Shown one piece after another: positions 18,063 to 27,142 of a stretch of 64,000 nt of DNA. Below the pieces are notes generated by a model. It saw only the letters and a list, made by a program, of their open reading frames with translations. It was not told where the DNA came from and did no database searches. Numbering within the stretch: position 1 is the first letter of the stretch; each line of letters starts with the position of its first letter. The stretch comes from Caballeronia sp. NK8 (GTDB taxonomy: Bacteria; Pseudomonadota; Gammaproteobacteria; Burkholderiales; Burkholderiaceae), in NCBI RefSeq assembly GCF_018408855.1, contig NZ_AP024322.1:62001-126000 (forward strand). The letters are read 5' to 3'. The translations under genes and the position numbers were made by a program.

Positions 18063-19019
18063 TCAGCCGATCGCGAGGCGCGTCTTCGCGTCGTCGTACT
18101 CGCGCTTCAGGCGCTCAACCAGCTCCGCGACGCTCGGCGCGTCCTGCATCAGCCCGACGCCTTGCCCCGCGCCCCAGATGTCCTTCCACGCCTTCGCCTT
18201 GCTTTCGGCGAAGTTCATCGCGGTTTTGTCGGACTCGGGCAACGCGTCCGGATCGAGTCCCGCGTTGACGATGCTCTCGCGGATGTAATTGCCGTGCACG
18301 CCGGTGAAGAGGTTCGTGTAGACGATGTCGGCGGCCGTGGCATCGACGATCGCGCGCTTGTAGTTCTCCGGCGCGTGCGCTTCTTTCGTCGCGATGAAGC
18401 GCGTGCCCATATAGGCGAGGTCTGCGCCCATCGCCTGCGCGGCGAGAATCGAGCCGCCGTTGGCGATCGCGCCCGACAGCACGATCGGACCGTCGAACAT
18501 GCGCCGCACTTCGCCGACGAGCGCGAACGGCGAGGTCGTGCCCGCGTGTCCGCCCGCGCCCGCCGCGACGAGAATCAGGCCGTCCACGCCCGCTTCGAGC
18601 GCCTTCTGCGCGTGCCGCAGATTGATGACGTCGTGCAGCACGATGCCGCCGTACGAATGCACCGCGTCGATCATCTCCCTGACCGGCGCGCGCAGGCTCG
18701 TGATGAAGATCGGCACCTTGTGCTCGACGCACACGCGCACGTCCTCTTCGAGCCGCGCATTCGACTGATGAACGATCTGATTGACCGCGATCGGTCCGAT
18801 GACCGCATCGGGATTCGCCGCCTTGTGTTCGGCAAGCTCGCTTTGTATCTGGGTAAGCCATTCGTCGAGCATCCCGGCGGGGCGCGCGTTGAGCGCCGGA
18901 AACGAGCCGACGATGCCCGCCTTGCATTGCGCAAGCACGAGCTCCGGATAACTGACGATGAACATCGGCGAGCCGACGACGGGCAACGTGAGGTGCTGCA
19001 GGATGGCGGGCAGGGCCAT
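18063..19019 (-). CDS. Nitronate monooxygenase (2-nitropropane dioxygenase family)
   Basis: A 318-residue FMN-dependent TIM-barrel enzyme that oxidises alkyl nitronates, generally seen as detoxification. Family segments include PVVGSPMFIVSYPELVLAQ at the N-terminus, the phosphate-binding AAGAGGHAGTTSPFALV near residue 150 with its conserved His, and GADLAYMGTRFIATKE near 210. AGGAGATT supports the start at 19019. It faces the porin gene and is divergent from the haloacetate-dehalogenase-like gene, with about 200 bases between. Confidence 0.92.
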   Translation of the reverse strand: MALPAILQHLTLPVVGSPMFIVSYPELVLAQCKAGIVGSFPALNARPAGMLDEWLTQIQSELAEHKAANPDAVIGPIAVNQIVHQSNARLEEDVRVCVEHKVPIFITSLRAPVREMIDAVHSYGGIVLHDVINLRHAQKALEAGVDGLILVAAGAGGHAGTTSPFALVGEVRRMFDGPIVLSGAIANGGSILAAQAMGADLAYMGTRFIATKEAHAPENYKRAIVDATAADIVYTNLFTGVHGNYIRESIVNAGLDPDALPESDKTAMNFAESKAKAWKDIWGAGQGVGLMQDAPSVAELVERLKREYDDAKTRLAIG

Positions 19020-19223
19020 GGCACGAATCTCCTGAGTGTGTCCGGGCAGCATTGAAAGCATTCTACGAACTGCCGACAGCGAACGATCGTTCGATTATAA
19101 GCAGCCCGTTGTTTTTGAGATATCCGCCATTTCCCGAGGGATTCTTCGGTTTTCGCGTTTGCAGGCGAGCGATCGCGCGCCCGCGCCTACAATGATCCGC
19201 AACGCCACGAACAAGAAAACACC

Positions 19224-20114
19224 ATGTCCTTCGGAGACTACGAGCCGTTTCGCGTCGATGCGGGGGGCGTCGAGATCGTCGGGATGAAAGGCGGTGACGG
19301 GCCGCCGCTGCTCCTCATGCACGGTCATCCTCAAACGCACGAGATCTGGCACAAGTGCGCCGGCGATCTCGCGAAACACTTCACCGTCATCGCGACGGAT
19401 CTGCGCGGCTACGGCGCATCGGCCAAGCCGAAGAGCGACGCGCGTCACACGCCGTATTCGAAGCGCGCGATGGCCGCCGATCAGGTCGCGGTGATGCGCC
19501 ACTTCGGCTTCGAGCGCTTTCTCGTCTGCGCGCACGATCGCGGCGCGCGCGTCGCGCATCGCATGGCAATGGATTTCCCCGACGCCGTCGATCGCCTGAT
19601 GCTGCTCGATATCGCGCCGACGCTCGCGATGTACGAAGCGACCGACCGCGCATTCGCGACCGCGTACTTCCACTGGTTCTTGCTGATTCAGCCGTCGCCG
19701 CTGCCGGAACTGCTGATCAGCGGCAATCCGAACGCCTATATCGACCGCGTGATGGGCAATCGGCACGCGGGTCTCGCGCCGTTCGCGCCGCACGCGTTGC
19801 AGGCGTACCGCGACGCGCTCGCGTCGCCCGGCGCGATCTTCGCGATGTGCGAGGACTATCGCGCGTCGGCGAGCATCGATCTGGAGCACGATCGCGCCGA
19901 TCTGGAACGCGGTCTGAAAGTCGCATGTCCGCTGCGCGTGTTGTGGGGACAAGAAGGTGTGATCGAACGATGCTTCGATGCGCTCGACGAATGGCGGCGC
20001 GTCGCACGCGACGTGAGCGGCCGCGCGCTGCCGTGCGGACACTACATTCCCGAGGAACAGCCCGACCTGCTGCTTGCGGAAATGCTCGCCTTCTTCGAGG
20101 CCGATGCGCCCTGA
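19224..20114 (+). CDS. Alpha/beta hydrolase, probable haloacetate (fluoroacetate) dehalogenase
   Basis: A 296-residue alpha/beta hydrolase. The nucleophile is the Asp in AHDRGARVAHRMA (about residue 107), followed by the Arg pair that binds the carboxylate in fluoroacetate dehalogenases. The acid lies in LLDIAPT (about 131) and the His in CGHYIPEEQPD. The halide-pocket residues known from that family, His-Trp in YFHWFLL and Tyr in CEDYRA, are both present, which favours dehalogenase over plain esterase or epoxide hydrolase. Activity on fluoroacetate rather than chloroacetate cannot be judged. Confidence 0.85.
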   Translation: MSFGDYEPFRVDAGGVEIVGMKGGDGPPLLLMHGHPQTHEIWHKCAGDLAKHFTVIATDLRGYGASAKPKSDARHTPYSKRAMAADQVAVMRHFGFERFLVCAHDRGARVAHRMAMDFPDAVDRLMLLDIAPTLAMYEATDRAFATAYFHWFLLIQPSPLPELLISGNPNAYIDRVMGNRHAGLAPFAPHALQAYRDALASPGAIFAMCEDYRASASIDLEHDRADLERGLKVACPLRVLWGQEGVIERCFDALDEWRRVARDVSGRALPCGHYIPEEQPDLLLAEMLAFFEADAP

Positions 20115-20135
20115 AACCCGTGCCGGCATTGGGTC

Positions 20136-20276
20136 TTACGCGGGTTCAGGTGATCGTTAAAATTTTGTAGGGAAAGCACCGATGCACGTGAAATGGTGTC
20201 GCGTTACGATACGTTGGACGTTGATCACGTCCAATTGATTCTGCCGCTTGCCGTAGCTGACAAGCGGCTTTCTTTT
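20136..20276 (+). ncRNA. Candidate small RNA with promoter and terminator
   Basis: After the dehalogenase-like gene comes a promoter-like pair, TTACGC (20136-20141) and TAAAAT (20158-20163) with a 16-base spacer. A perfect 8-base hairpin TTGGACGT/ACGTCCAA follows at 20214-20234, then the terminator at 20243-20276. The predicted transcript of roughly 105 bases contains no convincing small gene. It could instead be the 3' end of the dehalogenase mRNA. Confidence 0.35.
20243..20276 (+). terminator. Intrinsic terminator
   Basis: GCCGCTTG/CAAGCGGC stem with a 10-base loop, followed by TTTCTTTTT on the plus strand. Confidence 0.8.
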
Positions 20277-20293
20277 TGTGCGCCCGGTTTGCT

Positions 20294-21205
20294 TCAGGCA
20301 GCCGACACGGTTTCGCCGCTCACCCTCACCGAGCCGCCGCGCGCCAGTTCCCCGACGATCTTTTCGATGAGCCTCCGAAGCTCGCCCGATGGCGCGAGCG
20401 CGTCGGCGGCGGCGCGCATCGCGCGGGCTTGCGCGGTCATCGTGACGAGCGCGTCGAGCGTCATCGCGCGGACTTCCATCAGCTTGAAGACGATCAGCAC
20501 CTTGAGTGCGTTCTTCGCGTTGCGCGCGGGATCGGCCTGCAGGTAATCGAGCCGCGATGAAGCGACGTCGAGCGCGCGCCCGACGTCCGTGAATGGCGCG
20601 CCGTGGCCGGGAATCACGATATCGACATCGAGATGCGCGATCAGTTCGAGCACCGCGCGCTCTTCCGCGAAACCGCTCTCGCCTTCCAGTTCGGGAAAGA
20701 TCACGCCGAAGCCGTTTTCCCACAGCGCGTCGGCGCTGATCAGCACGCGCATCTCCGGGCAATGCAGCATCAGCGAATGCGGATCGTGGCCGGGCGCGCC
20801 GAGCACGTTCCAGCGAAGACCGCCGAGCGCGAGCGTCGCGCCGTGTTCGATCGTGCCCGTGAAGGCGAAGCGGTCGCAGCGCTGGCCCGTTGCGCGGAAC
20901 GTGAGCGCTTCTTCGTCCCAGTCGCGCACGGCGTGCGCTTCGCTCGCGGGAATCAGCGTGTCGCACTGATAGGCTCGCTGAAGCAGCGCGTTACCGCCGC
21001 AATGATCCGAATGCAGATGCGTGTTGACGATCAGATCGAGCTTGCGCGCGCCGAGCGTCCGCTGCACGAGTGCGAGCGTCTGCGGCGCGTGCGACGCGTA
21101 GCCCGTATCGATGATCGCGGTGCCTTCAGCGCTTGCGAACAGCACGTTGTTCGACGAGAGCCAGCCGCGCTCCAGCACCGTCATGGATTCCGGAAGCGCC
21201 TTCAC
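20294..21205 (-). CDS. MBL-fold metallohydrolase
   Basis: A 303-residue metallo-beta-lactamase-fold hydrolase with the zinc motif NTHLHSDHCGGN (about residue 60) and further ligands in GAPGHDPHSL and VIPGHGAPF. I place the start at a GTG at 21205: it forms a GTGA overlap with the stop of the preceding gene and has AAGGAG 8 bases upstream, while the ATG seven codons later has no such signal. The C-terminal helical domain resembles glyoxalase II-like thioester hydrolases. It is the last gene of the minus-strand train; substrate unknown. Confidence 0.88.
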   Translation of the reverse strand: MKALPESMTVLERGWLSSNNVLFASAEGTAIIDTGYASHAPQTLALVQRTLGARKLDLIVNTHLHSDHCGGNALLQRAYQCDTLIPASEAHAVRDWDEEALTFRATGQRCDRFAFTGTIEHGATLALGGLRWNVLGAPGHDPHSLMLHCPEMRVLISADALWENGFGVIFPELEGESGFAEERAVLELIAHLDVDIVIPGHGAPFTDVGRALDVASSRLDYLQADPARNAKNALKVLIVFKLMEVRAMTLDALVTMTAQARAMRAAADALAPSGELRRLIEKIVGELARGGSVRVSGETVSAA

Positions 21206-21798
21206 GCGCGCGGCTCCTTCGGCATCACGACGATGGTCGCCGTCGCCTTCATCACTGTTTCGCCGAGCTGGTTGCGCGCGCCGCCTTCGAGCTTCACGAG
21301 ATCGCCGTTCAGACTCGCTTTCCACTTCACTTCGGTTACGCGCCAGAACATCGTGAGCACGTCGTGCGCCTTCACCGCGCGCGTCAGCCGGATGCCGAAT
21401 TCGAGGCCGAGCGGCTGCGCGTCGCGCGAGAAGTGCGCGGCGAGCATCGCCATCAGGTGCGCGGTCGGCTGCGTGCCCGACGCGATCAGCGACCCGAAGC
21501 GGCTCGCGCGCGCGTAGGCGTCGTCGTGATGCAAGGGGTTGAGATCGTTGACGAGCGTCGCGAAGTGCTTGATCGATTCGGGCGGCAGCGCGAGCGCCGC
21601 TTCGAACGATTCGCCGATGGTCACCACGCGCGCGCCCTGGCGACGGCTCTCGACGCGCGCGAGCACCGCGCGCTTTTCGTCAGCGTCGCAGGCAGCCCAC
21701 GCGGCGATTTCGTCGATGGTGCGCAAACATCCGTCGCAAAAGCCCGTTTCCGGATTCATGCGGCAGACGTCCACGCACGGCGACGTCACGTCGGTCAT
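21202..21798 (-). CDS. DUF1289 - MaoC-like hotdog fusion protein
   Basis: A 198-residue two-domain protein. Residues 1-52 form a DUF1289 module with its cysteines (SPCVDVCRMN, GFCDGCLRTIDEIAAW), a probable metal-binding domain. Residues 60-195 form a MaoC-like hotdog domain of the (R)-enoyl-CoA hydratase type, with the active-site pattern FATLVNDLNPLHHDD and the GTQPTAHLMAML helix. The start at 21798 overlaps the YbaK stop by 4 bases. A role in acyl-CoA handling is suggested by HMG-CoA lyase two genes upstream. DUF1289 is usually a free-standing protein, so the fusion is noteworthy. Confidence 0.82.
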   Translation of the reverse strand: MTDVTSPCVDVCRMNPETGFCDGCLRTIDEIAAWAACDADEKRAVLARVESRRQGARVVTIGESFEAALALPPESIKHFATLVNDLNPLHHDDAYARASRFGSLIASGTQPTAHLMAMLAAHFSRDAQPLGLEFGIRLTRAVKAHDVLTMFWRVTEVKWKASLNGDLVKLEGGARNQLGETVMKATATIVVMPKEPRA

Positions 21799-22292
21799 GA
21801 CTCGGCCGTTTCGCGCAGCGCGACATCGACGACCGGCGCGCCGGTCAACTCGATCAGCTCTTGCGGCGACAGATTGAACACCGCGTGCGGATGCCCGGCC
21901 GCGGCCCACAGACTTTCGAGCGCGAGCAGGTCTGCGTCGATCAGCGTGACGGGTTCGACCGCATGGCCGATCGGGCACACGCCGCCGATCGCGTAGCCGG
22001 TCTTCTCACGCACGAACTTCGCATCGGCGCGCGCCAGCGCGCCGACGCGCGCCGCGACCTTCGCTTCATCGACGCGATTCGCGCCGCTCGCGATCACGAG
22101 CACGGGCGTGTCGTCTTCCTTGCGGCGAAAGAGGATCGACTTGGCGATCTGCGCGACCGCGCAGCCGAGACCGGCTGCGGCCTCCGCCGAGGTCTTGCCG
22201 GTTTCGGGCAGCATCACGACGTCGTGCGGATGGCCGCGTTCCTTCAACAGAAGGGCGACGCGGCGCGCGGAATCGGGTAAATGGTCGGTCAT
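21795..22292 (-). CDS. YbaK/ProX-type aminoacyl-tRNA deacylase-like protein
   Basis: A 165-residue single-domain protein of the YbaK/ProX family, which hydrolyses mischarged aminoacyl-tRNAs such as Cys-tRNA(Pro). The conserved pieces are TSAEAAAGLGCAVAQIAKSILF (residues 34-55, with the catalytic-type Lys) and the GYAIGGVCPIGH loop near residue 100. It sits 12 bases after HMG-CoA lyase and overlaps the next gene by 4 bases. The exact tRNA substrate is unknown. Confidence 0.9.
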   Translation of the reverse strand: MTDHLPDSARRVALLLKERGHPHDVVMLPETGKTSAEAAAGLGCAVAQIAKSILFRRKEDDTPVLVIASGANRVDEAKVAARVGALARADAKFVREKTGYAIGGVCPIGHAVEPVTLIDADLLALESLWAAAGHPHAVFNLSPQELIELTGAPVVDVALRETAES

Positions 22293-22304
22293 CGTGTTCC
22301 CTTT

Positions 22305-23228
22305 TTATGCGCAGGCGGCCGCGCCGTCGCGCTTCTTCGTGAAGATTGCACGGCCCGCGCGCGACGAACTCGGCTTGCTGATCGCACGCGAAATGAAATC
22401 GCCGATATCGACGAGCTGATCCAGATCGATGCCCGTCTCGATGCCGAGCCCGTTCATCAGATAGACCACGTCTTCGGTCGCGACATTGCCCGTCGCGCCC
22501 TTCGCATACGGACAGCCGCCGAGCCCCGCCACCGATGCGTGGAAGATCTCGATGCCTTCGAGCAGCGCCGCATAGATATTGCCGATGGCCTGTCCGTAGG
22601 TATCGTGGAAGTGCCCGGAGAGCCGCTCGCGCGGAAACACTTTCTGCGCCGCTGCGAGCACTTCGCGCGTGCGTTTGGGCGTGCCGACGCCGATCGTATC
22701 GGCGATGTCGATCTCATCGCAGCCGAGCGCGTTCATGCGTTCGACCACATCCACCACCGATTCGATGCTCACTTCGCCCTGATACGGGCAGCCGAGCGCA
22801 CAGGAGATGCTGCCGCGCAGCCGCATGCCCGCATCTTTCGCGGCCTTCGCGACCGGCTCGAAGCGCGCGATGCTCTCCGCGATGCTGCAGTTGATGTTCT
22901 TCTGCGAGAACGCCTCGCTGGCCGCGCCGAAGATCACGATTTCATCGGCTTTCGCTTCGAGCGCGCCTTCGAAACCGCGCAGGTTCGGCGTCAGCACCGA
23001 GTAGATCGTGCCCGGACGGCGCTCGATGCCGGCCATCACGGCGGCGGCGTCGGACATCTGCGGCACCCATTTGGGCGACACGAACGACGTCGACTCCACA
23101 TTGACGATGCCCGCGCGCGCAAGCCGGTTCACCAGCTCGATCTTGGTTTCGGTGGGCACGAACTCCTTCTCGTTCTGCAGGCCGTCGCGCGGCCCGACTT
23201 CGACGATTTTCACTTTTGCCGGAATCAT
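22305..23228 (-). CDS. mvaB: Hydroxymethylglutaryl-CoA lyase
   Basis: A 307-residue TIM-barrel enzyme that cleaves HMG-CoA to acetyl-CoA and acetoacetate, the last step of leucine breakdown. The catalytic Arg is in EVGPRDGLQNE near the N-terminus, the metal-binding His pair in SGHFHDTYG near 205, and the active-site cysteine loop in GLGGCPYAKGATGN near 235. GGGAGACAGCC lies right before the ATG. A five-copy ATGCG repeat begins 17 bases upstream of the start. The rest of the leucine pathway is not in the window. Confidence 0.95.
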   Translation of the reverse strand: MIPAKVKIVEVGPRDGLQNEKEFVPTETKIELVNRLARAGIVNVESTSFVSPKWVPQMSDAAAVMAGIERRPGTIYSVLTPNLRGFEGALEAKADEIVIFGAASEAFSQKNINCSIAESIARFEPVAKAAKDAGMRLRGSISCALGCPYQGEVSIESVVDVVERMNALGCDEIDIADTIGVGTPKRTREVLAAAQKVFPRERLSGHFHDTYGQAIGNIYAALLEGIEIFHASVAGLGGCPYAKGATGNVATEDVVYLMNGLGIETGIDLDQLVDIGDFISRAISKPSSSRAGRAIFTKKRDGAAACA

Positions 23229-23244
23229 GGCTGTCTCCCTTTAT

Positions 23245-23269
23245 ATGCGATGCGATGCGATGCGATGCG
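23245..23269. repeat. Pentanucleotide tandem repeat (ATGCG)x5
   Basis: Five perfect ATGCG copies fill most of the 42-base gap between the ghrA stop and the HMG-CoA lyase ribosome site. Confidence 0.95.
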
Positions 23270-23270
23270 T

Positions 23271-24212
23271 TCAGTACCCGCGCCTGAAATCGACGATGCC
23301 GCTGATCGGCTCGCCGCGCGCGAGCGCCCGGATCTTGCCGGCGATCTGCACGATGCTTTCCTCGCGCAGCGTTTCCGCCGAAATATGCGGCGTCACCGAT
23401 ACGCGCGGATGCGTCCAGAACGGATGATCCTGCGGCAGCGGTTCCGTGTGAAAGACGTCGAGTGTCGCGGCGGCGATCTGGCCGTTGTCGAGCGCGGCGA
23501 TGAGATCCGTATCGACGAGATGCGGACCGCGCGCCACGTTCACCAGATACGCGCCGCGCGCGAGCTTCGCGAACGTGCGCGCGTTCAGAATGCCTTCGGT
23601 GTCGGGCGTGTGCGGCAACAGATTGATGAGCACCTTCACGCCGTCGAGAAATGAATCGAGCCGTTCCGGGCCCGCATGAACCTGCACGCCTTCGATCGTC
23701 TTCGGCGAGCGGCTGTAGCCACGCACGGGCACGCCGAGTTTCAGCAAGCCCTTTGCGACTTCGCCGCCCAGCACGCCGAGCCCGAGCACGCCGACGGTGA
23801 ACGATTCACGCGCGTGCTGCGGCAGTTTTTCCCAGCGGCCTTCGCGTTGCAGCGCGTCGTATTCGTCGAAACGGCGCAGGTAGCGCAGCACGCAGTACGT
23901 CGCGTATTCGACCATCTGTTGCGCCATGCCGGTATCTTCCAGACGCACGAGCTTCGCGTTCGGCGGCAGCGTGCCGGGCTCCTTGCGCTCGACATCGAGG
24001 ATCGCATCGACGCCCGCGCCGAGGTTGAACACCGCCTGCAAGTCCGGACGATTCGCGAACAGTTGGTGCGGCGCGCGCCAGATGATCGCGTAATCGGCGG
24101 GCGCGGTGTCGCCCGGCTCCCACACGCGCAGGTCCGCGTCCGGCAGCTCGCGCCGCAGGCCGCCGAGCCACGCGTCGAGATCGGCGCCTTTTTCGTAGAA
24201 GATGATTTTCAT
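23271..24212 (-). CDS. ghrA: Glyoxylate/hydroxypyruvate reductase
   Basis: A 313-residue NAD(P)H-dependent 2-hydroxyacid dehydrogenase of the GhrA type, reducing glyoxylate to glycolate and hydroxypyruvate to glycerate. The nucleotide-binding loop is [16 protein letters not shown] near residue 140; the catalytic Arg is in [10 protein letters not shown] (about 225) and the catalytic His in [10 protein letters not shown] (about 280). The start at 24212 overlaps the bioB stop by 4 bases, so it is translationally coupled to the biotin genes, an association with no obvious metabolic logic. Confidence 0.9.
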   Translation of the reverse strand: MKIIFYEKGADLDAWLGGLRRELPDADLRVWEPGDTAPADYAIIWRAPHQLFANRPDLQAVFNLGAGVDAILDVERKEPGTLPPNAKLVRLEDTGMAQQMVEYATYCVLRYLRRFDEYDALQREGRWEKLPQHARESFTVGVLGLGVLGGEVAKGLLKLGVPVRGYSRSPKTIEGVQVHAGPERLDSFLDGVKVLINLLPHTPDTEGILNARTFAKLARGAYLVNVARGPHLVDTDLIAALDNGQIAAATLDVFHTEPLPQDHPFWTHPRVSVTPHISAETLREESIVQIAGKIRALARGEPISGIVDFRRGY

Positions 24213-25249
24213 GCGTGGCCGTGCCCGCACGAGCGCTCAGTGCTTTCGACGCCGGTGTTCTGCGCCGACTCCGCGCGCATGCCCAGACGCTCGATCAGCT
24301 TGCGATCGGCTTCGGCCTGCGGGTTGCTCGTCGTCAAAAGCTGGTCGCCGTAGAAGATCGAATTCGCGCCGGCGGCGAAACACAGCGCCTGCAACGCTTC
24401 GTCCATCTGCTCGCGGCCGGCCGAGAGACGCACCATCGCCTTGGGCATCGTGATGCGCGCGACCGCGATCGTGCGCACGAACTCGAACGGATCGAGCGCC
24501 TCGACGCCGGTGAGCGGCGTGCCCGCGACCTGCACGAGATTGTTGATCGGCACCGATTCCGGATACGGCTCCATGTTCGCGAGTTGCGAGATCAGGCCCG
24601 CGCGCTCGCGCCGCGATTCGCCCATGCCGACGATCCCGCCGCAGCACACGTTGATACCGGCGTCGCGCACATGTTCGAGCGTGTCGAGGCGATCCTGATA
24701 CGTGCGCGTCGAGATGATCTGGCCGTAGAACTCCGGCGACGTATCGAGGTTGTGGTTGTAGTAATCGAGGCCCGCATCGCGCAGTCCTTGCGCCTGATGC
24801 GCCTCCAGCATGCCGAGCGTCACGCAGGTTTCGAGGCCCATCGCCTTGACGCCGCGGATCATGTCCTTGATCGGCTCCAGATGGCGATCCTTCGGATTGC
24901 GCCACGCCGCGCCCATGCAGAAGCGCGTCGCGCCATTGCTCTTCGCGACCTCGGCAGCTTTCAGGACTTCGTCGACTTCCATCAGCTTTTCGGCCTTCAG
25001 GCCCGTGTCGTGATGCACCGACTGCGGACAGTACGCGCAGTCTTCCTCGCAGCCGCCGGTCTTGATCGACAGCAACGTGGAAAGCTGCACCGCGTTCGGA
25101 TCGAAATGTTCGCGATGCACGGTCTGCGCGCGATACAGCAGATCGTTGAACGGCAAGTCGTACAGCGCGACGACATCGGCGACGCGCCAGCGCTGCATCG
25201 GTTGCGACGTGGTGTGAGCGGTCGGCTCAGCGGTGATTTGCTGTGTCAT
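24209..25249 (-). CDS. bioB: Biotin synthase
   Basis: A 346-residue radical-SAM enzyme that inserts sulfur into dethiobiotin to give biotin. The CxxxCxxC motif is CEEDCAYC near residue 68, and the 2Fe-2S cysteine and arginine positions lie in the [19 protein letters not shown] and LSAGREQM regions. It starts 4 bases after the bioD stop and completes the bioA-F-D-B order. Confidence 0.97.
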   Translation of the reverse strand: MTQQITAEPTAHTTSQPMQRWRVADVVALYDLPFNDLLYRAQTVHREHFDPNAVQLSTLLSIKTGGCEEDCAYCPQSVHHDTGLKAEKLMEVDEVLKAAEVAKSNGATRFCMGAAWRNPKDRHLEPIKDMIRGVKAMGLETCVTLGMLEAHQAQGLRDAGLDYYNHNLDTSPEFYGQIISTRTYQDRLDTLEHVRDAGINVCCGGIVGMGESRRERAGLISQLANMEPYPESVPINNLVQVAGTPLTGVEALDPFEFVRTIAVARITMPKAMVRLSAGREQMDEALQALCFAAGANSIFYGDQLLTTSNPQAEADRKLIERLGMRAESAQNTGVESTERSCGHGHA

Positions 25250-25253
25250 GAGG

Positions 25254-25955
25254 TCAATCCTTTTGATGAAGCGAGTCTGTCAGAACGTCGATGTCGAGCG
25301 AATCGGCGGCGCGCGACGCATCGGGCGAAGGGAGATGCGGAATCACGCCGATGAGCGGCGCCTTGATGCGTTGTTTCAGCGTTGCGATATTTTCGTCGGG
25401 ATACAGCATAGCCGGATCGACGCGATTGGCGACCCAGCCCGCGAGCTTCAGTCCGCGCGCCTCGATGGCCTCCACGGTCAGAAGCGCGTGGCTGATGCAA
25501 CCGAGCCGCATGCCGACCACCAGCACCACCGGCAGATTCAGCGCGAGCGCGAGATCGGCGGTGTCGTGCGTGTCGTCGAGCGGCACGCGAAAGCCGCCGA
25601 CGCCTTCCACCACGACGATATCCGCCTGCGTCACGGCGAAGCGATGCGCCTCGACGATGCGCGCGATATCCAGCGCGATGCCCTCGCGCGCGGCGGCGAT
25701 ATGCGGCGCGATCGGCTCGCGCATCATGAACGGCGTGCGGATGTCGTTGGGCAGCGCGACGTTCGCGGCGGCGTCGAGCTGATCGGCGTCTTCGTTGTGC
25801 AGCACGCCGTCGCGCTCGATGGCGCCCGAGGCGATCGGCTTCATCGCGGCGGCGCGCAGGCCTGCGCGCGCGAAGCCATGCAGCAGCGCGGCGGAGACGA
25901 GCGTCTTGCCGATTTCCGTATCGGTGCCGGCGACGAATAGCGATAAAGCGTTCAT
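25254..25955 (-). CDS. bioD: Dethiobiotin synthetase
   Basis: A 233-residue ATP-dependent carboxylase closing the ureido ring of 7,8-diaminopelargonate. The P-loop is [15 protein letters not shown] at residues 10-24, and [12 protein letters not shown] near 110 is the family's second signature. The start overlaps the bioF stop by 4 bases. Confidence 0.96.
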   Translation of the reverse strand: MNALSLFVAGTDTEIGKTLVSAALLHGFARAGLRAAAMKPIASGAIERDGVLHNEDADQLDAAANVALPNDIRTPFMMREPIAPHIAAAREGIALDIARIVEAHRFAVTQADIVVVEGVGGFRVPLDDTHDTADLALALNLPVVLVVGMRLGCISHALLTVEAIEARGLKLAGWVANRVDPAMLYPDENIATLKQRIKAPLIGVIPHLPSPDASRAADSLDIDVLTDSLHQKD

Positions 25956-27142
25956 AAAGTCTTCAGTGCGTGATCGAGGCGCGCGAGATCGTCCTCGCTG
26001 TGCGCGGCGGACAGCGAAATGCGCAGGCGCGAGGTGCCTTGCGGAACGGTCGGCGGACGGATGGCGGGCACCCAGAGGCCGTGCTTGTCGAGCGCGGCGG
26101 CGATCTCCAGCGTTTCATCGTTGCCGCCGATCACGAGCGGCTGCACGGCGGTATGCGAATCGACGGGCATCCAGCGCGTGCGCTTGAGCATCGCACGCGT
26201 GGTTTCAATGAGCGACGCGAGATGCGCGCGCCGTCGATCGCCTTCATCGCTCGCAATGACTTCGATGCTCTTCGACACGGCATGCGCTACCGCCGGCGGC
26301 GACGCTGTCGTGAAGATATACGGACGCGCGCGCTGCACCAGCCATTCGACGACGGTTTCATGCGCCGCGACGAACGCGCCCGCGACACCCGCCGCCTTGC
26401 CGAGCGTGCCGACATAGACGAGATGCGGCGAGCGCAGCGCGTAATGCGCCAACGCGCCGCGTCCTTGCGGGCCGAGCACGCCGAAGCCATGCGCGTCGTC
26501 GACGATGAGCCACGCGCCGTACTTCTCCGCAAGTTCGACGAGACGCGCGAGCGGCGCGATATCGCCGTCCATGCTGAACACGGTATCGGTGACGATGAGT
26601 TTGGTCGCTGCGCTGTCGCCCGAGGCGTCGAGCATCGCGTCGAGGGCGTCCATGTCGGCGTGCGGGTAGATCTGCGTTTCCGCGCGGGAAAGACGTACGC
26701 CGTCGATCAGGGACGCGTGGTTCAGCGCATCGGAGAACACGAGCGTGCCGCGTCCGGCGAGCGCGGTCACGATCGCGAGGTTCGCCATGTAGCCGGTGCT
26801 GAAGTAGAGCGCGCGCGGGTTGTCGACGAAACCGCCCGAGAACCCGGCGAGATCGTCTTCGAGTTGCGCGTGCGCGCGCGAATGGCCGCCGAGCAGATGC
26901 GAGCCGCCGCTGCCCGCGCCATACCGCGATGCGCCTTCCGCCAGCGCCGCGCGGATGCCTTCGTGCGCGGCGAGGCCGAGATAATCGTTGCTCGCAAAGC
27001 CGACGATCTCGCGGCCATCGACCGTCATGTGCGCGGAGCACGCGCTGTCGATGGTCTTGCGGCGGCGTCGCAGGCCGCGCGCGTCGATATCGGCGAGGCC
27101 TTGTTTCAGCGTTGCGTAGAGCGCTTGCGAGGAGTGCTTCAT
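25952..27142 (-). CDS. bioF: 8-amino-7-oxononanoate synthase
   Basis: A 396-residue PLP enzyme condensing pimeloyl-thioester with alanine. Evidence includes [16 protein letters not shown] near residue 48, the [15 protein letters not shown]sp-His region near 205, and the PLP lysine in [14 protein letters not shown] near 240. The ATG at 27142 overlaps the bioA stop by 4 bases; the long open frame upstream of it belongs to no recognisable domain. Confidence 0.96.
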   Translation of the reverse strand: MKHSSQALYATLKQGLADIDARGLRRRRKTIDSACSAHMTVDGREIVGFASNDYLGLAAHEGIRAALAEGASRYGAGSGGSHLLGGHSRAHAQLEDDLAGFSGGFVDNPRALYFSTGYMANLAIVTALAGRGTLVFSDALNHASLIDGVRLSRAETQIYPHADMDALDAMLDASGDSAATKLIVTDTVFSMDGDIAPLARLVELAEKYGAWLIVDDAHGFGVLGPQGRGALAHYALRSPHLVYVGTLGKAAGVAGAFVAAHETVVEWLVQRARPYIFTTASPPAVAHAVSKSIEVIASDEGDRRRAHLASLIETTRAMLKRTRWMPVDSHTAVQPLVIGGNDETLEIAAALDKHGLWVPAIRPPTVPQGTSRLRISLSAAHSEDDLARLDHALKTL

